Source: CAZAQK01 sp046344715
GTDB lineage: Bacteria > Pseudomonadota > Alphaproteobacteria > Rickettsiales > SXRF01
Reading direction: 5' to 3'
Assembly (NCBI GenBank): GCA_046344715.1
Contig: JBKDKX010000019.1
Location: forward strand, 62,001-126,000
Length of the DNA: 64,000 nucleotides
Below the pieces are notes generated by a model that was given only the letters and a program-made list of their open reading frames with translations, was not told the origin of the DNA and made no database searches. Below, piece by piece: positions 51,085-60,603 of this stretch (the first letter of the stretch is position 1; every line of letters begins with the position of its first letter). Both the position numbers and the translations under genes were made by a program.

Positions 51085-53726
51085 GTGCCCGTCTTCGCAT
51101 CCTGCGGGGCGAGGGTAACGCTTGCGCTAAACCAGCCTTTATCAGATGTATAATTCAGGCTTTTTTCGTTGCTCTGCGTGAGGCTTGCGGCACTGCCAGC
51201 GGCTTTCAGATCTGCCATGATGGATTCCACCTGCTTCCAAGATATACCCCCATCCAGTATATGTACCTGCACAGATTCCACAGGGAATTTGATGGAAACA
51301 GAAGCTTCTGATTTTGCCTTGCGGATGACATTGAGTATATCCACGCATGCCATGCCGGATTTTTCTGCGGTGGCATCATACGGGTAATTCGCAGCCAGTG
51401 GCCAGTTTCCGCGAGCGTGTACAGAGCCCGTAGCCGTAAACTTATCATCAAAAATATGGCTGAAGAGTTCTTCCGTGATGTGTGGCACGAACGGCGCAAA
51501 CAAGCGCAGCAGCCCATCAAGGCAGTGATAGATGGTGTAGAGCGCTGATTGCTGGCCGGATTGCTGCGTTTCGCCGTATGCACGGGCTTTGGCGAGTTCC
51601 AAATAATTATCGCAGAAATCGTTCCAGAAGAAATCTTCGATGGCCACGCGCGCATCGCAATATTCGAATTTCTCAAATTCCGCTGTAGCCTTAGCAATCG
51701 CCACATGCAGGCGGGAGAGAATCCAGAGGTCGAGCGCTTCGGTGATGATGCCGTTTTTTACATCCGCTGCCGCATTAGTAGGTTTACCCTCCAGCTTGGA
51801 AAGGTTCAGTGCGGCGAAGTTGCTGGCGTTCCACAACTTGCCCACCAGCTTCTTGCCGATCTTGAGCAGGTCTTCTGAAAACGCTGTATCCGCGCCGAGG
51901 CGGGAGGTGGACGCCCAGTAACGTACGCTGTCGGTACCTTTATCCTGAATCAGCTCCACGGGCGTTACTACGTTGCCTTTGGATTTGCTCATCTTGGTTT
52001 TATCGGCAGCGAGGCACCAGCCCGATATCATCAGGTTTTTCCAAGGAATGGAATTTTCATGCAGATGCGCTTTTACGATGGTGTAAAACGCCCAGGTGCG
52101 GATGATCTCATGCGCCTGCGGGCGGATGTCCGCGGGGAAGAGTTTGGCGTGGCGGTTGGCATCCAGCGTGAAATCCTTATTGATGCCCTTGGAGCTGAGC
52201 TGCGGGCTGATGGACGACGTCGCCCATGTGTCCATCACATCCATATCTGGCGTCACTTCATCCTTTGTATAGCCCTTAGGGGTATCCACCATTGGGTCAA
52301 CGGGGAGCTGGCCAAAATCTGCAAACAGGATTTTGCCTTCTTCACCTGCGCGTTTGGAATACCACACCGGAAACGGCACGCCGAAGAAACGCTGGCGCGA
52401 AATGCACCAGTCTTCCTTCAAACCCTCAATCCACTGGTTGAGGCGGATGCGCATATATTCCGGGTTCCAGTTGCAAGCAGCACCTTTAGCAAGGAGTGCT
52501 TCCTTTTTATCCATGATACGTACGAACCACTGATGCGTGGGGATGATCTCAATAGGTGTGCCGGAACGCTCGGCGCATTTTACGGTATGTACCATTGGTG
52601 TTTGTTTAAGCAGCTTGCCTGCTTCTTGCAGTAACTCGATGGTTTTGGTGTTGGCCTGTTTGGGTTTGAGGCCGTTACCCTTTTCATCACAAAGCACACT
52701 AAATGTATGTTGTGCCTTTTCAATATTAATACAATTGTCTTGCGTTAAATCCGCCTTTTCTGTTTTTCCATTTGCTCCAGCAAGAAAGGCAACTCCGCCT
52801 GCTGCAAGCAAACCTGTGATGACGGTGATTCTACCATCAAGACCTAATATACAGCGTCTTGGAAGTTCGTGTTTACGTACCCACTCCTTATCCGTATCGT
52901 CACCAAAGGTGCAGCACATTACAATGCCAGTACCTTTTTCACGCTCCACGGCTTCATCGGCGATCATCGGCACTTTCACGCCGAAGAGTGGGGTGATGGC
53001 GTGTTTGCCTTTATATTTTGAAGCGTTCGGGTCTTCGGGATGATACATCACCGCCACGCACGCACCGAGCAACTCAGGGCGCGTCGTCATAATCACAAGC
53101 GGTGAGCCATCTTCCAGCGTGAACTCGATTTCGTTCATCACACCGGGCATTTCCTTGTTTTCCACTTCCGCCTGCGCGATGGCGGTCTGGTCTACCCAGT
53201 CCCAATAGGTTGGGCGGAAATCGCGGTACGCTTCGCCTTTTTTCAAAAGGTCAAGGAAAGAAGCCTGCGAGAGTTTCTGCACATCATCGTTGATGGTCTG
53301 GTATTCCTGCCGCCAGTCAACGGAAAGGGCGGTGCTTTTGAACAGGCGGCGGAATTCATTTTCCGCATCCACCACAACTTCGCGGCAAATGGCCACGAAA
53401 TCGGCACGCGGCATGGAATTGCCACGAACCTTTTTTTCTTTTTCCACCAGGCGTTCAGTGGGCAGGCCGTTATCATCAAACCCCATAGGGTAAAACACGT
53501 CCTTGCCCGCCATGCGCTGAAAGCGTGCCACGAAATCCGCCTGTGTGTAGCTGAAGATATGCCCCATATGCAGCACGCCGGAAACCGTTGGCGGCGGCGT
53601 ATCAATCACAAAAGTCTGTTCGCGCGGGAGGTCATTTTTCCAGTGATAGACATCGGATGTATCCCATGTCTGCTGCCAGCGGGTTTCTGCTTCTTTGTGG
53701 TCGTATTGTTTGGGTAGTGGTTTCAT
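51081..53726 (-). CDS. valS: valyl-tRNA synthetase, archaeal/Rickettsiales type, with internal insertion
   Basis: An 881-residue class I synthetase that charges tRNA-Val. Shows PPPTVSGVLHMGH (the HIGH element, about 44-56), the editing-domain segment TTRPELLGACVAV, CCTFGDDTDKEW, WDWCISRQRFFG-type WCISRQ, and KMSKSKGNV. The sequence follows the archaeal-type ValRS that I know from Rickettsia rather than the usual bacterial one. Relative to that, residues about 302-350 are an extra segment within the editing region. No bacterial-type C-terminal tRNA-binding coiled coil, as expected of this type. Confidence 0.95.
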   Translation of the reverse strand: MKPLPKQYDHKEAETRWQQTWDTSDVYHWKNDLPREQTFVIDTPPPTVSGVLHMGHIFSYTQADFVARFQRMAGKDVFYPMGFDDNGLPTERLVEKEKKVRGNSMPRADFVAICREVVVDAENEFRRLFKSTALSVDWRQEYQTINDDVQKLSQASFLDLLKKGEAYRDFRPTYWDWVDQTAIAQAEVENKEMPGVMNEIEFTLEDGSPLVIMTTRPELLGACVAVMYHPEDPNASKYKGKHAITPLFGVKVPMIADEAVEREKGTGIVMCCTFGDDTDKEWVRKHELPRRCILGLDGRITVITGLLAAGGVAFLAGANGKTEKADLTQDNCINIEKAQHTFSVLCDEKGNGLKPKQANTKTIELLQEAGKLLKQTPMVHTVKCAERSGTPIEIIPTHQWFVRIMDKKEALLAKGAACNWNPEYMRIRLNQWIEGLKEDWCISRQRFFGVPFPVWYSKRAGEEGKILFADFGQLPVDPMVDTPKGYTKDEVTPDMDVMDTWATSSISPQLSSKGINKDFTLDANRHAKLFPADIRPQAHEIIRTWAFYTIVKAHLHENSIPWKNLMISGWCLAADKTKMSKSKGNVVTPVELIQDKGTDSVRYWASTSRLGADTAFSEDLLKIGKKLVGKLWNASNFAALNLSKLEGKPTNAAADVKNGIITEALDLWILSRLHVAIAKATAEFEKFEYCDARVAIEDFFWNDFCDNYLELAKARAYGETQQSGQQSALYTIYHCLDGLLRLFAPFVPHITEELFSHIFDDKFTATGSVHARGNWPLAANYPYDATAEKSGMACVDILNVIRKAKSEASVSIKFPVESVQVHILDGGISWKQVESIMADLKAAGSAASLTQSNEKSLNYTSDKGWFSASVTLAPQDAKTGT

Positions 53727-53732
53727 AGTGCC

Positions 53733-54692
53733 TTATTTTTTGAAATATTTTTGTTTAATTTTCCAGCCACCGGTGCTGATGGCAAAGAACAGACCGCCGA
53801 TGACAATGAGGGTGATAGGCCAGCCCACAGACTGCACAAAGTGCTGCGCGGTGAAATAGCCAATGTAGGAAAGCATGGCAAGTATGCCAACCACGAGCAG
53901 TGCCGTGCTCTGCACCAATACGCTGAGATACACCATAAATCCCGTAGCCGCGAGGTAGAGAATCTCCAGTGGTGTGCGCTCAACCCAATCAAAAAGGTTG
54001 AACAGGAAGAGTGCAGAGCCGATGAAATACCATAGCCCCGCCGTTCGGTGAAATGGCGTTTTGCTGATGCTATAAGCGATGCACAGCAGGCTGATACCAA
54101 GGGCAAGGCCAGTGTAAACATGCGGAATATCCACCAGATCCATTAAGGTGCCGGTAAATATCATGCCGTAAGCGATGGTGAAAAACAGCAAAATCCAGTG
54201 CTTCAGCGCGCGGAAGGTGAAGAATTGCTGTATGCCGATGACGCCGAATACGAAGAGTACTGCGTAGCGTTCATCACTGCCGGAGTTGAACCATTCATAG
54301 ATGGCAACAAATAATCCAGTAGGTTGCAAGAGTGCTGCAATGAGCAGGAGAGGGGCAACCATGCGTGCGTGCGAAGATTTGTCCTTTGCCGCAATCACCG
54401 CCAGTATGTAGCAGGCAAAGCCGCTGGCGAAGGTAACTAGCACGCGGGTGAAGCTATTCATGCTCGGCCAGAACATGGCGATGTAGGTGCCAATGCCCGC
54501 CAGCACAAAGATGCCACCGAGATAACCAAACACACGAGTGACTACGCTTCCGGTGCTTTTGATGCTTTTATCAGCAGCAGGGATAAGGCCTGCGGAAATT
54601 TCCTCAGCACAAATCTCAAACGCCTTGGCAAGGCGGATGATCTCGCTGATGGCTTCCTGCTTGTTGGCCGGTTGTGTCATGTTGCTATTCAT
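53733..54692 (-). CDS. polytopic membrane protein, DUF2157-like
   Basis: A 319-residue protein with a soluble helical N-terminus (about 1-45) and around nine transmembrane helices. The start of the membrane part, VFGYLGGIFVLAGIGTYIAMFW, matches the DUF2157 family. Function unknown. Overlaps the upstream gene by 8 bases (coupled translation), and is 6 bases before valS. Confidence 0.75.
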   Translation of the reverse strand: MNSNMTQPANKQEAISEIIRLAKAFEICAEEISAGLIPAADKSIKSTGSVVTRVFGYLGGIFVLAGIGTYIAMFWPSMNSFTRVLVTFASGFACYILAVIAAKDKSSHARMVAPLLLIAALLQPTGLFVAIYEWFNSGSDERYAVLFVFGVIGIQQFFTFRALKHWILLFFTIAYGMIFTGTLMDLVDIPHVYTGLALGISLLCIAYSISKTPFHRTAGLWYFIGSALFLFNLFDWVERTPLEILYLAATGFMVYLSVLVQSTALLVVGILAMLSYIGYFTAQHFVQSVGWPITLIVIGGLFFAISTGGWKIKQKYFKK

Positions 54693-55260
54693 TTACCCAG
54701 CCAAGGAATTGGGCGTTGTAGCCATAATAATCATTGGTAGCAGGATTGAGTGGTATACTGCGGCCATCTTTGGAAATAATAGGCCCATTGCTGCGGTATG
54801 AACCCATAAAAAACAGGCTGCCAATATCACCGCCACGGTTTGAGCGGTATGCTTCAAACGTATAGCCGTCCGGCGCGGTTAGGTTGGTATCAAGTTTGAG
54901 ATTACTTACTTCAGGAATCTGGAAATCCTGCCAGTTTGCGGTGCCTGCATCTGGCGGTGTAACGTTTATCTGTTTTACCGTGCCGGTTTTAGCGGAATAT
55001 AAATATAGGTTTTGGGTATTGCTGCTATATTGGTCTGCGCGCTTCTTGTATTGCGCTTTCAGTTTTCCATTTGCAACGCTGAGCGTTACATCGGCCATCG
55101 GCTTGCTGGAGTAGCTCTGAGAATAAAACAACACATCATGTTTAGGCGCTTCCACAAACATCGCCGGAATGGCACTTGCAAGAGAAAATAGCACTATCAG
55201 TACCAGTGGTAACCCAATACCTGCGGCCAGTGTCGGGTTTTGTTTTATCCATGCAAGCAT
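54685..55260 (-). CDS. membrane-anchored protein next to DUF2157
   Basis: A 191-residue protein with one N-terminal transmembrane helix (about 10-35) and an extracytoplasmic beta-rich domain ending in YYGYNAQFLGWVNE. Similar single-span proteins are commonly encoded beside DUF2157-type membrane proteins; the pair probably works together. No enzyme signature. Six bases after asd in the same direction. Confidence 0.7.
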   Translation of the reverse strand: MLAWIKQNPTLAAGIGLPLVLIVLFSLASAIPAMFVEAPKHDVLFYSQSYSSKPMADVTLSVANGKLKAQYKKRADQYSSNTQNLYLYSAKTGTVKQINVTPPDAGTANWQDFQIPEVSNLKLDTNLTAPDGYTFEAYRSNRGGDIGSLFFMGSYRSNGPIISKDGRSIPLNPATNDYYGYNAQFLGWVNE

Positions 55261-55266
55261 AAAACC

Positions 55267-56301
55267 TCAGTTCGTTTTTTTAGGAGCTAAACCGTAATTC
55301 TGGATAAGTTCTTCAGCAATCTGCACGGCATTAAGCGCCGCACCTTTACGCAAATTATCGGAGACAATCCACATGGCAAGGCCGTGCTTCACCGATGTAT
55401 CAGCACGCAGGCGGGAGATGAACACGCCGTCTTCGCCAGCACATTCGATGGGTGTGCAGTAGCCGCCATTGATGCGTTCGTCATACATCACGATGCCGTC
55501 TGACTCTTCGAGGATTTCACGCGCTTCTTCCACTGAAAGTGGTTTTTCAAACTCAATATTCACCGATTCAGAGTGGCCAACAAACACCGGCACGCGCACG
55601 CAGGTGGCGGACACTTCAATGCTTTCATCCATAATTTTCTTGGTTTCATGGATCATTTTCCATTCTTCTTTGGTGTAGCCATCATCCATGAATACATCGA
55701 TGTGCGGAATCACATTAAACGCGATGCGCTTGGTGAACTTTGCCGGATCCATCTGGTTATTCATGTATATCTGCTTGGTCTGGTCGAAAAGCTCATCCAT
55801 ACCCGCTTTGCCCGCGCCAGAAACTGACTGATAGGTAGAAACCACCACACGTTTGATTTTTGCAATGTCATGCAGCGGCTTCAACGCCACCACCATCTGC
55901 ATGGTGGAGCAGTTGGGATTTGCGATGATGTTGCGTTTGCGGAAATCCTTTAGCGCTTGTGCGTTTACTTCTGGCACCACCAGCGGAATATCTTTTTCCA
56001 TACGGAAGAGGGAGGTGTTATCAATCACCACGCAACCAGCCGCAGCAGCCTTCGGCGCGAATTCTTTGGATACGCTGGAACCAGCAGAAGAAAGCGCAAT
56101 GTCGGTATCAGAAAAGTCGTAATCATCGAGTGCGCGGATTTTGAGTATATCCGTTTCGCCGAAGCTTACTTCCTTGCCCACAGAGGCTTTGGAGGCAAGC
56201 GCCACCACTTCGCGTGCGGGAAAATTGCGCTCGGCAAGGATTTCAAGGATTTCACGGCCAACATTACCGGTTGCGCCGACGACTGCGACTTTGTAACTCA
56301 T
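55267..56301 (-). CDS. asd: aspartate-semialdehyde dehydrogenase
   Basis: NADPH-dependent reduction of aspartyl phosphate to aspartate semialdehyde, the branch point to lysine/diaminopimelate, threonine and methionine. The 344 residues have GATGNVG (9-15), the catalytic Cys131 in NPNCST, and the C-terminal GGYCTP and SRLRADTSVKHGLAMWIVSDNLRKGAALNAVQIAE substrate region. Downstream of leuB, as in many alphaproteobacteria, with a 100-base gap after the small unknown gene. Confidence 0.96.
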   Translation of the reverse strand: MSYKVAVVGATGNVGREILEILAERNFPAREVVALASKASVGKEVSFGETDILKIRALDDYDFSDTDIALSSAGSSVSKEFAPKAAAAGCVVIDNTSLFRMEKDIPLVVPEVNAQALKDFRKRNIIANPNCSTMQMVVALKPLHDIAKIKRVVVSTYQSVSGAGKAGMDELFDQTKQIYMNNQMDPAKFTKRIAFNVIPHIDVFMDDGYTKEEWKMIHETKKIMDESIEVSATCVRVPVFVGHSESVNIEFEKPLSVEEAREILEESDGIVMYDERINGGYCTPIECAGEDGVFISRLRADTSVKHGLAMWIVSDNLRKGAALNAVQIAEELIQNYGLAPKKTN

Positions 56302-56401
56302 TATTTTTTCTTTCGTAATTGTATTTTGTAGCCCAATTCAGGGGCGCATAAAATAGCAGTTTTATGCAATAAATCTAGGGTTTTATTAGTCAAAAAGCAG
56401 T

Positions 56402-56818
56402 TCAAAATCCCTGACAGGGAGGGCGGCGATTGGGTGACTGGGCTGTATCCACCCATTTCTTGGGCGATGTATTTGTGGGGTGCTGAATTTCAGGTATTAC
56501 TGGTGAGCCTGTAATCTCGGTAAAATGTTCAGGGCTGATATTCCTTACCTCGATAATGCGTTCGCCGCATTCACCGTGAGGTCTGCGTATAGAAACATCA
56601 TGTGCAGGCGTCTTGAAGCTATCTACATCGAACGCTTCATAAGGCTCAGTTTGGGTCACGTTTGCCAGCACATTTGCTTCTCTGATTCGTGTTATAATCC
56701 ATCCTTCAAGCGCAGAGGCATCAGAAACATCAGGGATATCGCAAGACTGTATCACCGTGCGTTTGCCGCTTTTGGTGTATCGCCATGATATTTCAGGATG
56801 GGGATTTGGTCTGTCCAT
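56402..56818 (-). CDS. hypothetical protein between leuB and asd
   Basis: A 138-residue soluble protein starting at ATG 56818 (MDRPNPHPEISWRY); an in-frame TTG at 56833 would overlap leuB. The N-terminal half looks globular (WRYTKSGKRTVIQSCDIPD, then a helix), while the C-terminus is Pro/Asn/Ser-rich. No family recognised. Eleven bases after leuB in the same direction. Confidence 0.6.
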   Translation of the reverse strand: MDRPNPHPEISWRYTKSGKRTVIQSCDIPDVSDASALEGWIITRIREANVLANVTQTEPYEAFDVDSFKTPAHDVSIRRPHGECGERIIEVRNISPEHFTEITGSPVIPEIQHPTNTSPKKWVDTAQSPNRRPPCQGF

Positions 56819-56829
56819 GGCCCAAATCC

Positions 56830-57936
56830 TCAAGCGGCCTTTGCTACTTTATCCGCCAGTTTCTTCACAATAGCATCGCCCATTTCGCTGGTGGAAACTC
56901 GCTTCATGCCATCTTGCATAATATCGGCAGTGCGGTAGCCTTCTGCTAACACGGCTTTTACGGCTGCTTCCAGCCTGTCCGCTTCCGCTTTCATATCAAA
57001 CGAATAGCGCAGCATCATGGCAAAGGAAAGGATGGTGGCGATAGGGTTTGCAATGTTCTTGCCCGCAATATCCGGCGCAGAGCCATGCACAGGCTCATAC
57101 ACCCCAGGGGTACCCGGATTACCCAGCGATGCCGAAGGCAACATACCAAGCGAGCCGGTGAGCATGGAGGCGATGTCTGATAAAATATCACCAAACATGT
57201 TGGTGGTGACCATCACGTCGAACTGCTTGGGGTTGCGCACCAGCTGCATGGCGGCATTATCGACATACATGTGCGTGAGTTCGATATTTAGGTAATCTTC
57301 CTGATGGATTTTCTTCACTTCTTCACGCCACATTTCCGTGCATTCCAGCACGTTGGCTTTATCTACAGAACATACGCGGCCGTTACGTTTTGCGGCGAGG
57401 TCAAACGCCACATGGGCGATGCGGTGCACTTCCGGGCTGGTATACACTTCCGTGTTGAAGCCACGGCGCGAGCCATCTGCCAGTGTTTCCACACCGCGTG
57501 GCTGCCCAAAATAAATACCCCCCGTGAGTTCCCGCACAATCATGATGTCTAATCCGGCAACCACTTCGTGTTTCAGGGTTGAGGCATCGGCCAACTCATC
57601 AAAACAAATGGCAGGGCGCAGGTTCGCAAACAGCTCCAGCTCCTTGCGGAGTCCCAGCAATCCTTTTTCCGGGCGCGAGGCGATAGGGAGTGATTCCCAT
57701 TTTGGTCCGCCGACTGCGCCAAGCAATATGGCATCGGCTTTTTTGGCAGCGGCCAGTGTTTCCGCAGGGAAGGGCGTGCCCACTGCGTCATACGCGCTGC
57801 CGCCAATATGGGCGGTACTGGTGGTGAATTTTACCGAGCCATTGGTGCTAAACCAGTCAATCACTTTGGCTGTTTCTTTTACGACTTCTGGCCCAATGCC
57901 ATCGCCGGGGAGGAGGAGGATGTGTTTAGTGGTCAT
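56830..57936 (-). CDS. leuB: 3-isopropylmalate dehydrogenase
   Basis: NAD-dependent oxidative decarboxylation of 3-isopropylmalate, third step of leucine synthesis. The 368 residues include LLPGDGIGPEVV, GAVGGPKW, the RP-x-x-GLLGLRKELELFANLRP substrate loop, and TNMFGDILSDIASMLTGSLGMLPSASLG. Overlaps the CDF gene upstream by 11 bases. Belongs to the minus-strand leuC-leuD-CDF-leuB-asd unit. Confidence 0.97.
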   Translation of the reverse strand: MTTKHILLLPGDGIGPEVVKETAKVIDWFSTNGSVKFTTSTAHIGGSAYDAVGTPFPAETLAAAKKADAILLGAVGGPKWESLPIASRPEKGLLGLRKELELFANLRPAICFDELADASTLKHEVVAGLDIMIVRELTGGIYFGQPRGVETLADGSRRGFNTEVYTSPEVHRIAHVAFDLAAKRNGRVCSVDKANVLECTEMWREEVKKIHQEDYLNIELTHMYVDNAAMQLVRNPKQFDVMVTTNMFGDILSDIASMLTGSLGMLPSASLGNPGTPGVYEPVHGSAPDIAGKNIANPIATILSFAMMLRYSFDMKAEADRLEAAVKAVLAEGYRTADIMQDGMKRVSTSEMGDAIVKKLADKVAKAA

Positions 57937-58531
57937 GTTTCAATTCTTCTTTAGCGTGTTTGATAATTTTTAATGCGGATGTGCCCGCAAGTCCAGCAAT
58001 TACGAGGGCTGCCAGCAGATCTGGCCATAGGCGGCCGGTGGCATAAACCAGTGCTGCCGCTATTAATATCAATATATTACCAATAGCATCATTGCGGCTG
58101 CACAGCCAGATGGATTGCATGTTGCTGTCTTTGCCGCGGGTGCGATAAAGCAAAATGGTGCAGTAAATGTTGACGAATAGCGCCAGCGCCCCCACCCACC
58201 CCATGGTGAGGTGATCTGGCAGGCGATTATCAATGATATTATGAATAGACTGCATCAGTACAACGCATGCTACCCCAATCATGCAATATGCCTTAAACAG
58301 CGCGGCCTTAGCGCGTAAATGCAGCGTTTTTTGCATGACGTATAGTGTGATGGCATAGCTGAAAGAATCGCTTAGAAAGTCTATAGAATCGGCAATCAGC
58401 GAGCTAGAGTCGGCGTCGATACCCTGAAATAATTCCATGCAGAACATGCCAAAATTTAATATCAGCACCGTCCAGATGATACGTTTGCTGGCGTCAATAT
58501 CGTGGTGGGGGTGGTCGTGATGTGCGCCCAT
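57926..58531 (-). CDS. short cation-diffusion-facilitator-like membrane protein
   Basis: A 201-residue membrane protein of about six helices with a His-rich N-terminus (HHDHPHHD). The family signature ADSIDFLSDSFSYAITLYV gives metal-site aspartates in helix II; in helix V the usual HxxxD is replaced by RNDAIGN, so the metal site is altered. It lacks the cytoplasmic C-terminal domain of typical 300-residue exporters. Placed between leuD (5-base gap) and leuB (11-base overlap), so it is cotranscribed with leucine genes. Probably a metal exporter, substrate unknown. Confidence 0.78.
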   Translation of the reverse strand: MGAHHDHPHHDIDASKRIIWTVLILNFGMFCMELFQGIDADSSSLIADSIDFLSDSFSYAITLYVMQKTLHLRAKAALFKAYCMIGVACVVLMQSIHNIIDNRLPDHLTMGWVGALALFVNIYCTILLYRTRGKDSNMQSIWLCSRNDAIGNILILIAAALVYATGRLWPDLLAALVIAGLAGTSALKIIKHAKEELKHDH

Positions 58532-58536
58532 TTACT

Positions 58537-59139
58537 TTATGCAGCCAGCCACGGCGTGGTTTCTTTCTGTTTTTTTTCGTATGCGGCAATCGCATCCATC
58601 TTTTCCAGAGTCAGGCCAATATCATCCAGCCCGTTCATCAGGCAGTGCTTGCGGAAGGGTTCAACAGTGAAGGAAAAACTTTCATTGCCAGCGGTAACTG
58701 TTTGTTTTTCAAGGTCAACATTTACCGGCAGGCCATTTTTTGCATACCCCATGATGGTATCAGTCTGTTCTTTAGGTAATACAACAGGAAGGATGCCATT
58801 CTTGAAGCAGTTGTTGAAGAAAATATCGGCAAAAGAAGGCGCGATAACGCAGCGAATTCCGAAATCTAAAAGTGCCCACGGGGCATGCTCGCGGCTGGAG
58901 CCACAACCAAAATTGATACCGGAAACTAATATCTGCGCCTTATCGAACGGCGGCTTGTGCAGGATGAAATCTTCTATCTTTTTGCCATCTACCGTATAGC
59001 GCATTTCATAAAATAGCCCATCCTTCAAACCGGTGCGTTTGATGGTGGTGAGGAATTGTTTAGGGATGATCGCATCCGTGTCGACATTGTCAATCGGCAG
59101 CGGTGCGGCGATGGATGTTAGTGTTTTGAATGCGTGCAT
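58537..59139 (-). CDS. leuD: 3-isopropylmalate dehydratase small subunit
   Basis: The 200-residue swivel-domain subunit of isopropylmalate isomerase, acting with LeuC in step two of leucine synthesis. It shows IPLPIDNVDTDAIIPKQFL-type DNVDTDAIIPKQFL, GINFGCGSSREHAPWALLD and the FADIFFNNCFKNGILPV segment. The start overlaps the leuC stop (TAATG), giving coupled translation. Confidence 0.97.
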   Translation of the reverse strand: MHAFKTLTSIAAPLPIDNVDTDAIIPKQFLTTIKRTGLKDGLFYEMRYTVDGKKIEDFILHKPPFDKAQILVSGINFGCGSSREHAPWALLDFGIRCVIAPSFADIFFNNCFKNGILPVVLPKEQTDTIMGYAKNGLPVNVDLEKQTVTAGNESFSFTVEPFRKHCLMNGLDDIGLTLEKMDAIAAYEKKQKETTPWLAA

Positions 59140-60527
59140 TATTTTATCTCCCTTACATCCGCTAAATGCCCAGTAATTGCTGCTGCTGCTGCCATGGCAG
59201 GTGACATTAAATGTGTGCGGCCGCCGCGTCCCTGCCGGCCTTCGAAGTTGCGGTTACTAGTTGAAGCGCAGCGTTCGCCCGGTTCCAGCCTGTCTGCATT
59301 CATGGCAAGGCACATGGAACAGCCGGGCTCGCGCCATTCAAAACCTGCTTCGATAAAAATTTTATCCAGCCCTTCTTTTTCTGCCTGTTCTTTTACAAGA
59401 CCGGAACCGGGCACCACCATCGCCAGTTTTACATTGCTTGAAATGCGCCGCCCCGATGCCATCATGGCAGCCTCGCGCAGGTCTTCAATGCGGCCGTTGG
59501 TGCATGAACCGATGAATACTTTGTCAATAGTAATATCCGTAAGTTTCTGGCCGGCGGTAAGCCCCATATATTCCAGTGCGCGGGCAATGGCGGGCGTATC
59601 AGCCTGTGGTACATGTGCGGTGATAGGAAGCACCTGCTCCGGGTTAGTACCCCATGTCACCTGTGGTTCTATATCTGCTGCTTGCAGCACCACTTCTGCG
59701 TCATATTTTGCGCCTGCATCAGAAGGCAGGGTTTTCCAATACGCAACGGCTTTGTCCCAATCCGCGCCTTGCGGTGCCAGTGGGCGTCCTTTGATATAAG
59801 CGAAGGTGGTTTCATCTGGCGCAATCAGGCCTGCGCGTGCGCCGGCTTCGATGCTCATGTTACACACGGTCATCCGGCCTTCCATGGAAAGGTTACGAAT
59901 AGCTTCGCCCGCATATTCAATGACGTATCCGGTGCCGCCAGCCGTGCCGATTTTGCCGATAATTGCAAGAACGATGTCCTTAGCAGTTACACCCAAAGGT
60001 AATTTACCATCCACGCGGATGAGCATATTTTTCGCATGGCGTTGGATGAGTGTTTGGGTGGCTAGCACATGCTCTACTTCCGAAGTGCCAATGCCGAATG
60101 CCAGCGCGCCGAATGCGCCATGTGTGCTGGTGTGCGAATCACCGCACACAATCGTATTTCCAGGTTGGGTGAATCCCTGCTCAGGGCCTACAATATGCAC
60201 AATGCCCTGACGCTTATCATCCATTGTGTAATAAGGAACGCCAAATTCCTTGGTGTTGTGCGCCAGCGTATCCAGCTGCGTGCGCGCCGTTTCATCTTTG
60301 ATGATGCCTTGCTTGCGTTCTGGCGTGGTGGGCACGTTGTGATCGGGCACGGCGAGGGTGGCATCTGGCCTGCGAACCTTGCGGCCAGCGGCGCGCAAGC
60401 CCTCAAATGCCTGCGGGCTGGTGACCTCATGGATCAAATGTCTGTCTATGTAAATGAGGCAGGTGCCGTCATCGGCGCGGTGAACAATGTGGTTTTCCCA
60501 GATTTTATCGTAAAGCGTTTTTGGCAT
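59139..60527 (-). CDS. leuC: 3-isopropylmalate dehydratase large subunit
   Basis: The 462-residue aconitase-family subunit carrying the [4Fe-4S] cluster. Cluster ligands are the Cys in IGSCTNGR and the two in EPGCSMC; other marks are YIDRHLIHEVTSPQAF, DHNVPTT, CGDSHTSTHGAFGALAFGIGTSEVEHVLATQTL. Forms isopropylmalate isomerase with LeuD. First gene of the leucine unit; upstream is a divergent unknown gene. Confidence 0.97.
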   Translation of the reverse strand: MPKTLYDKIWENHIVHRADDGTCLIYIDRHLIHEVTSPQAFEGLRAAGRKVRRPDATLAVPDHNVPTTPERKQGIIKDETARTQLDTLAHNTKEFGVPYYTMDDKRQGIVHIVGPEQGFTQPGNTIVCGDSHTSTHGAFGALAFGIGTSEVEHVLATQTLIQRHAKNMLIRVDGKLPLGVTAKDIVLAIIGKIGTAGGTGYVIEYAGEAIRNLSMEGRMTVCNMSIEAGARAGLIAPDETTFAYIKGRPLAPQGADWDKAVAYWKTLPSDAGAKYDAEVVLQAADIEPQVTWGTNPEQVLPITAHVPQADTPAIARALEYMGLTAGQKLTDITIDKVFIGSCTNGRIEDLREAAMMASGRRISSNVKLAMVVPGSGLVKEQAEKEGLDKIFIEAGFEWREPGCSMCLAMNADRLEPGERCASTSNRNFEGRQGRGGRTHLMSPAMAAAAAITGHLADVREIK

Positions 60528-60603
60528 ATTGACACATGGTTAAAGATGGTTAATTGTTTTTCTGCGGAGATGCTATTCTAATGAAAATATACTGGTAAAA
60601 GCA

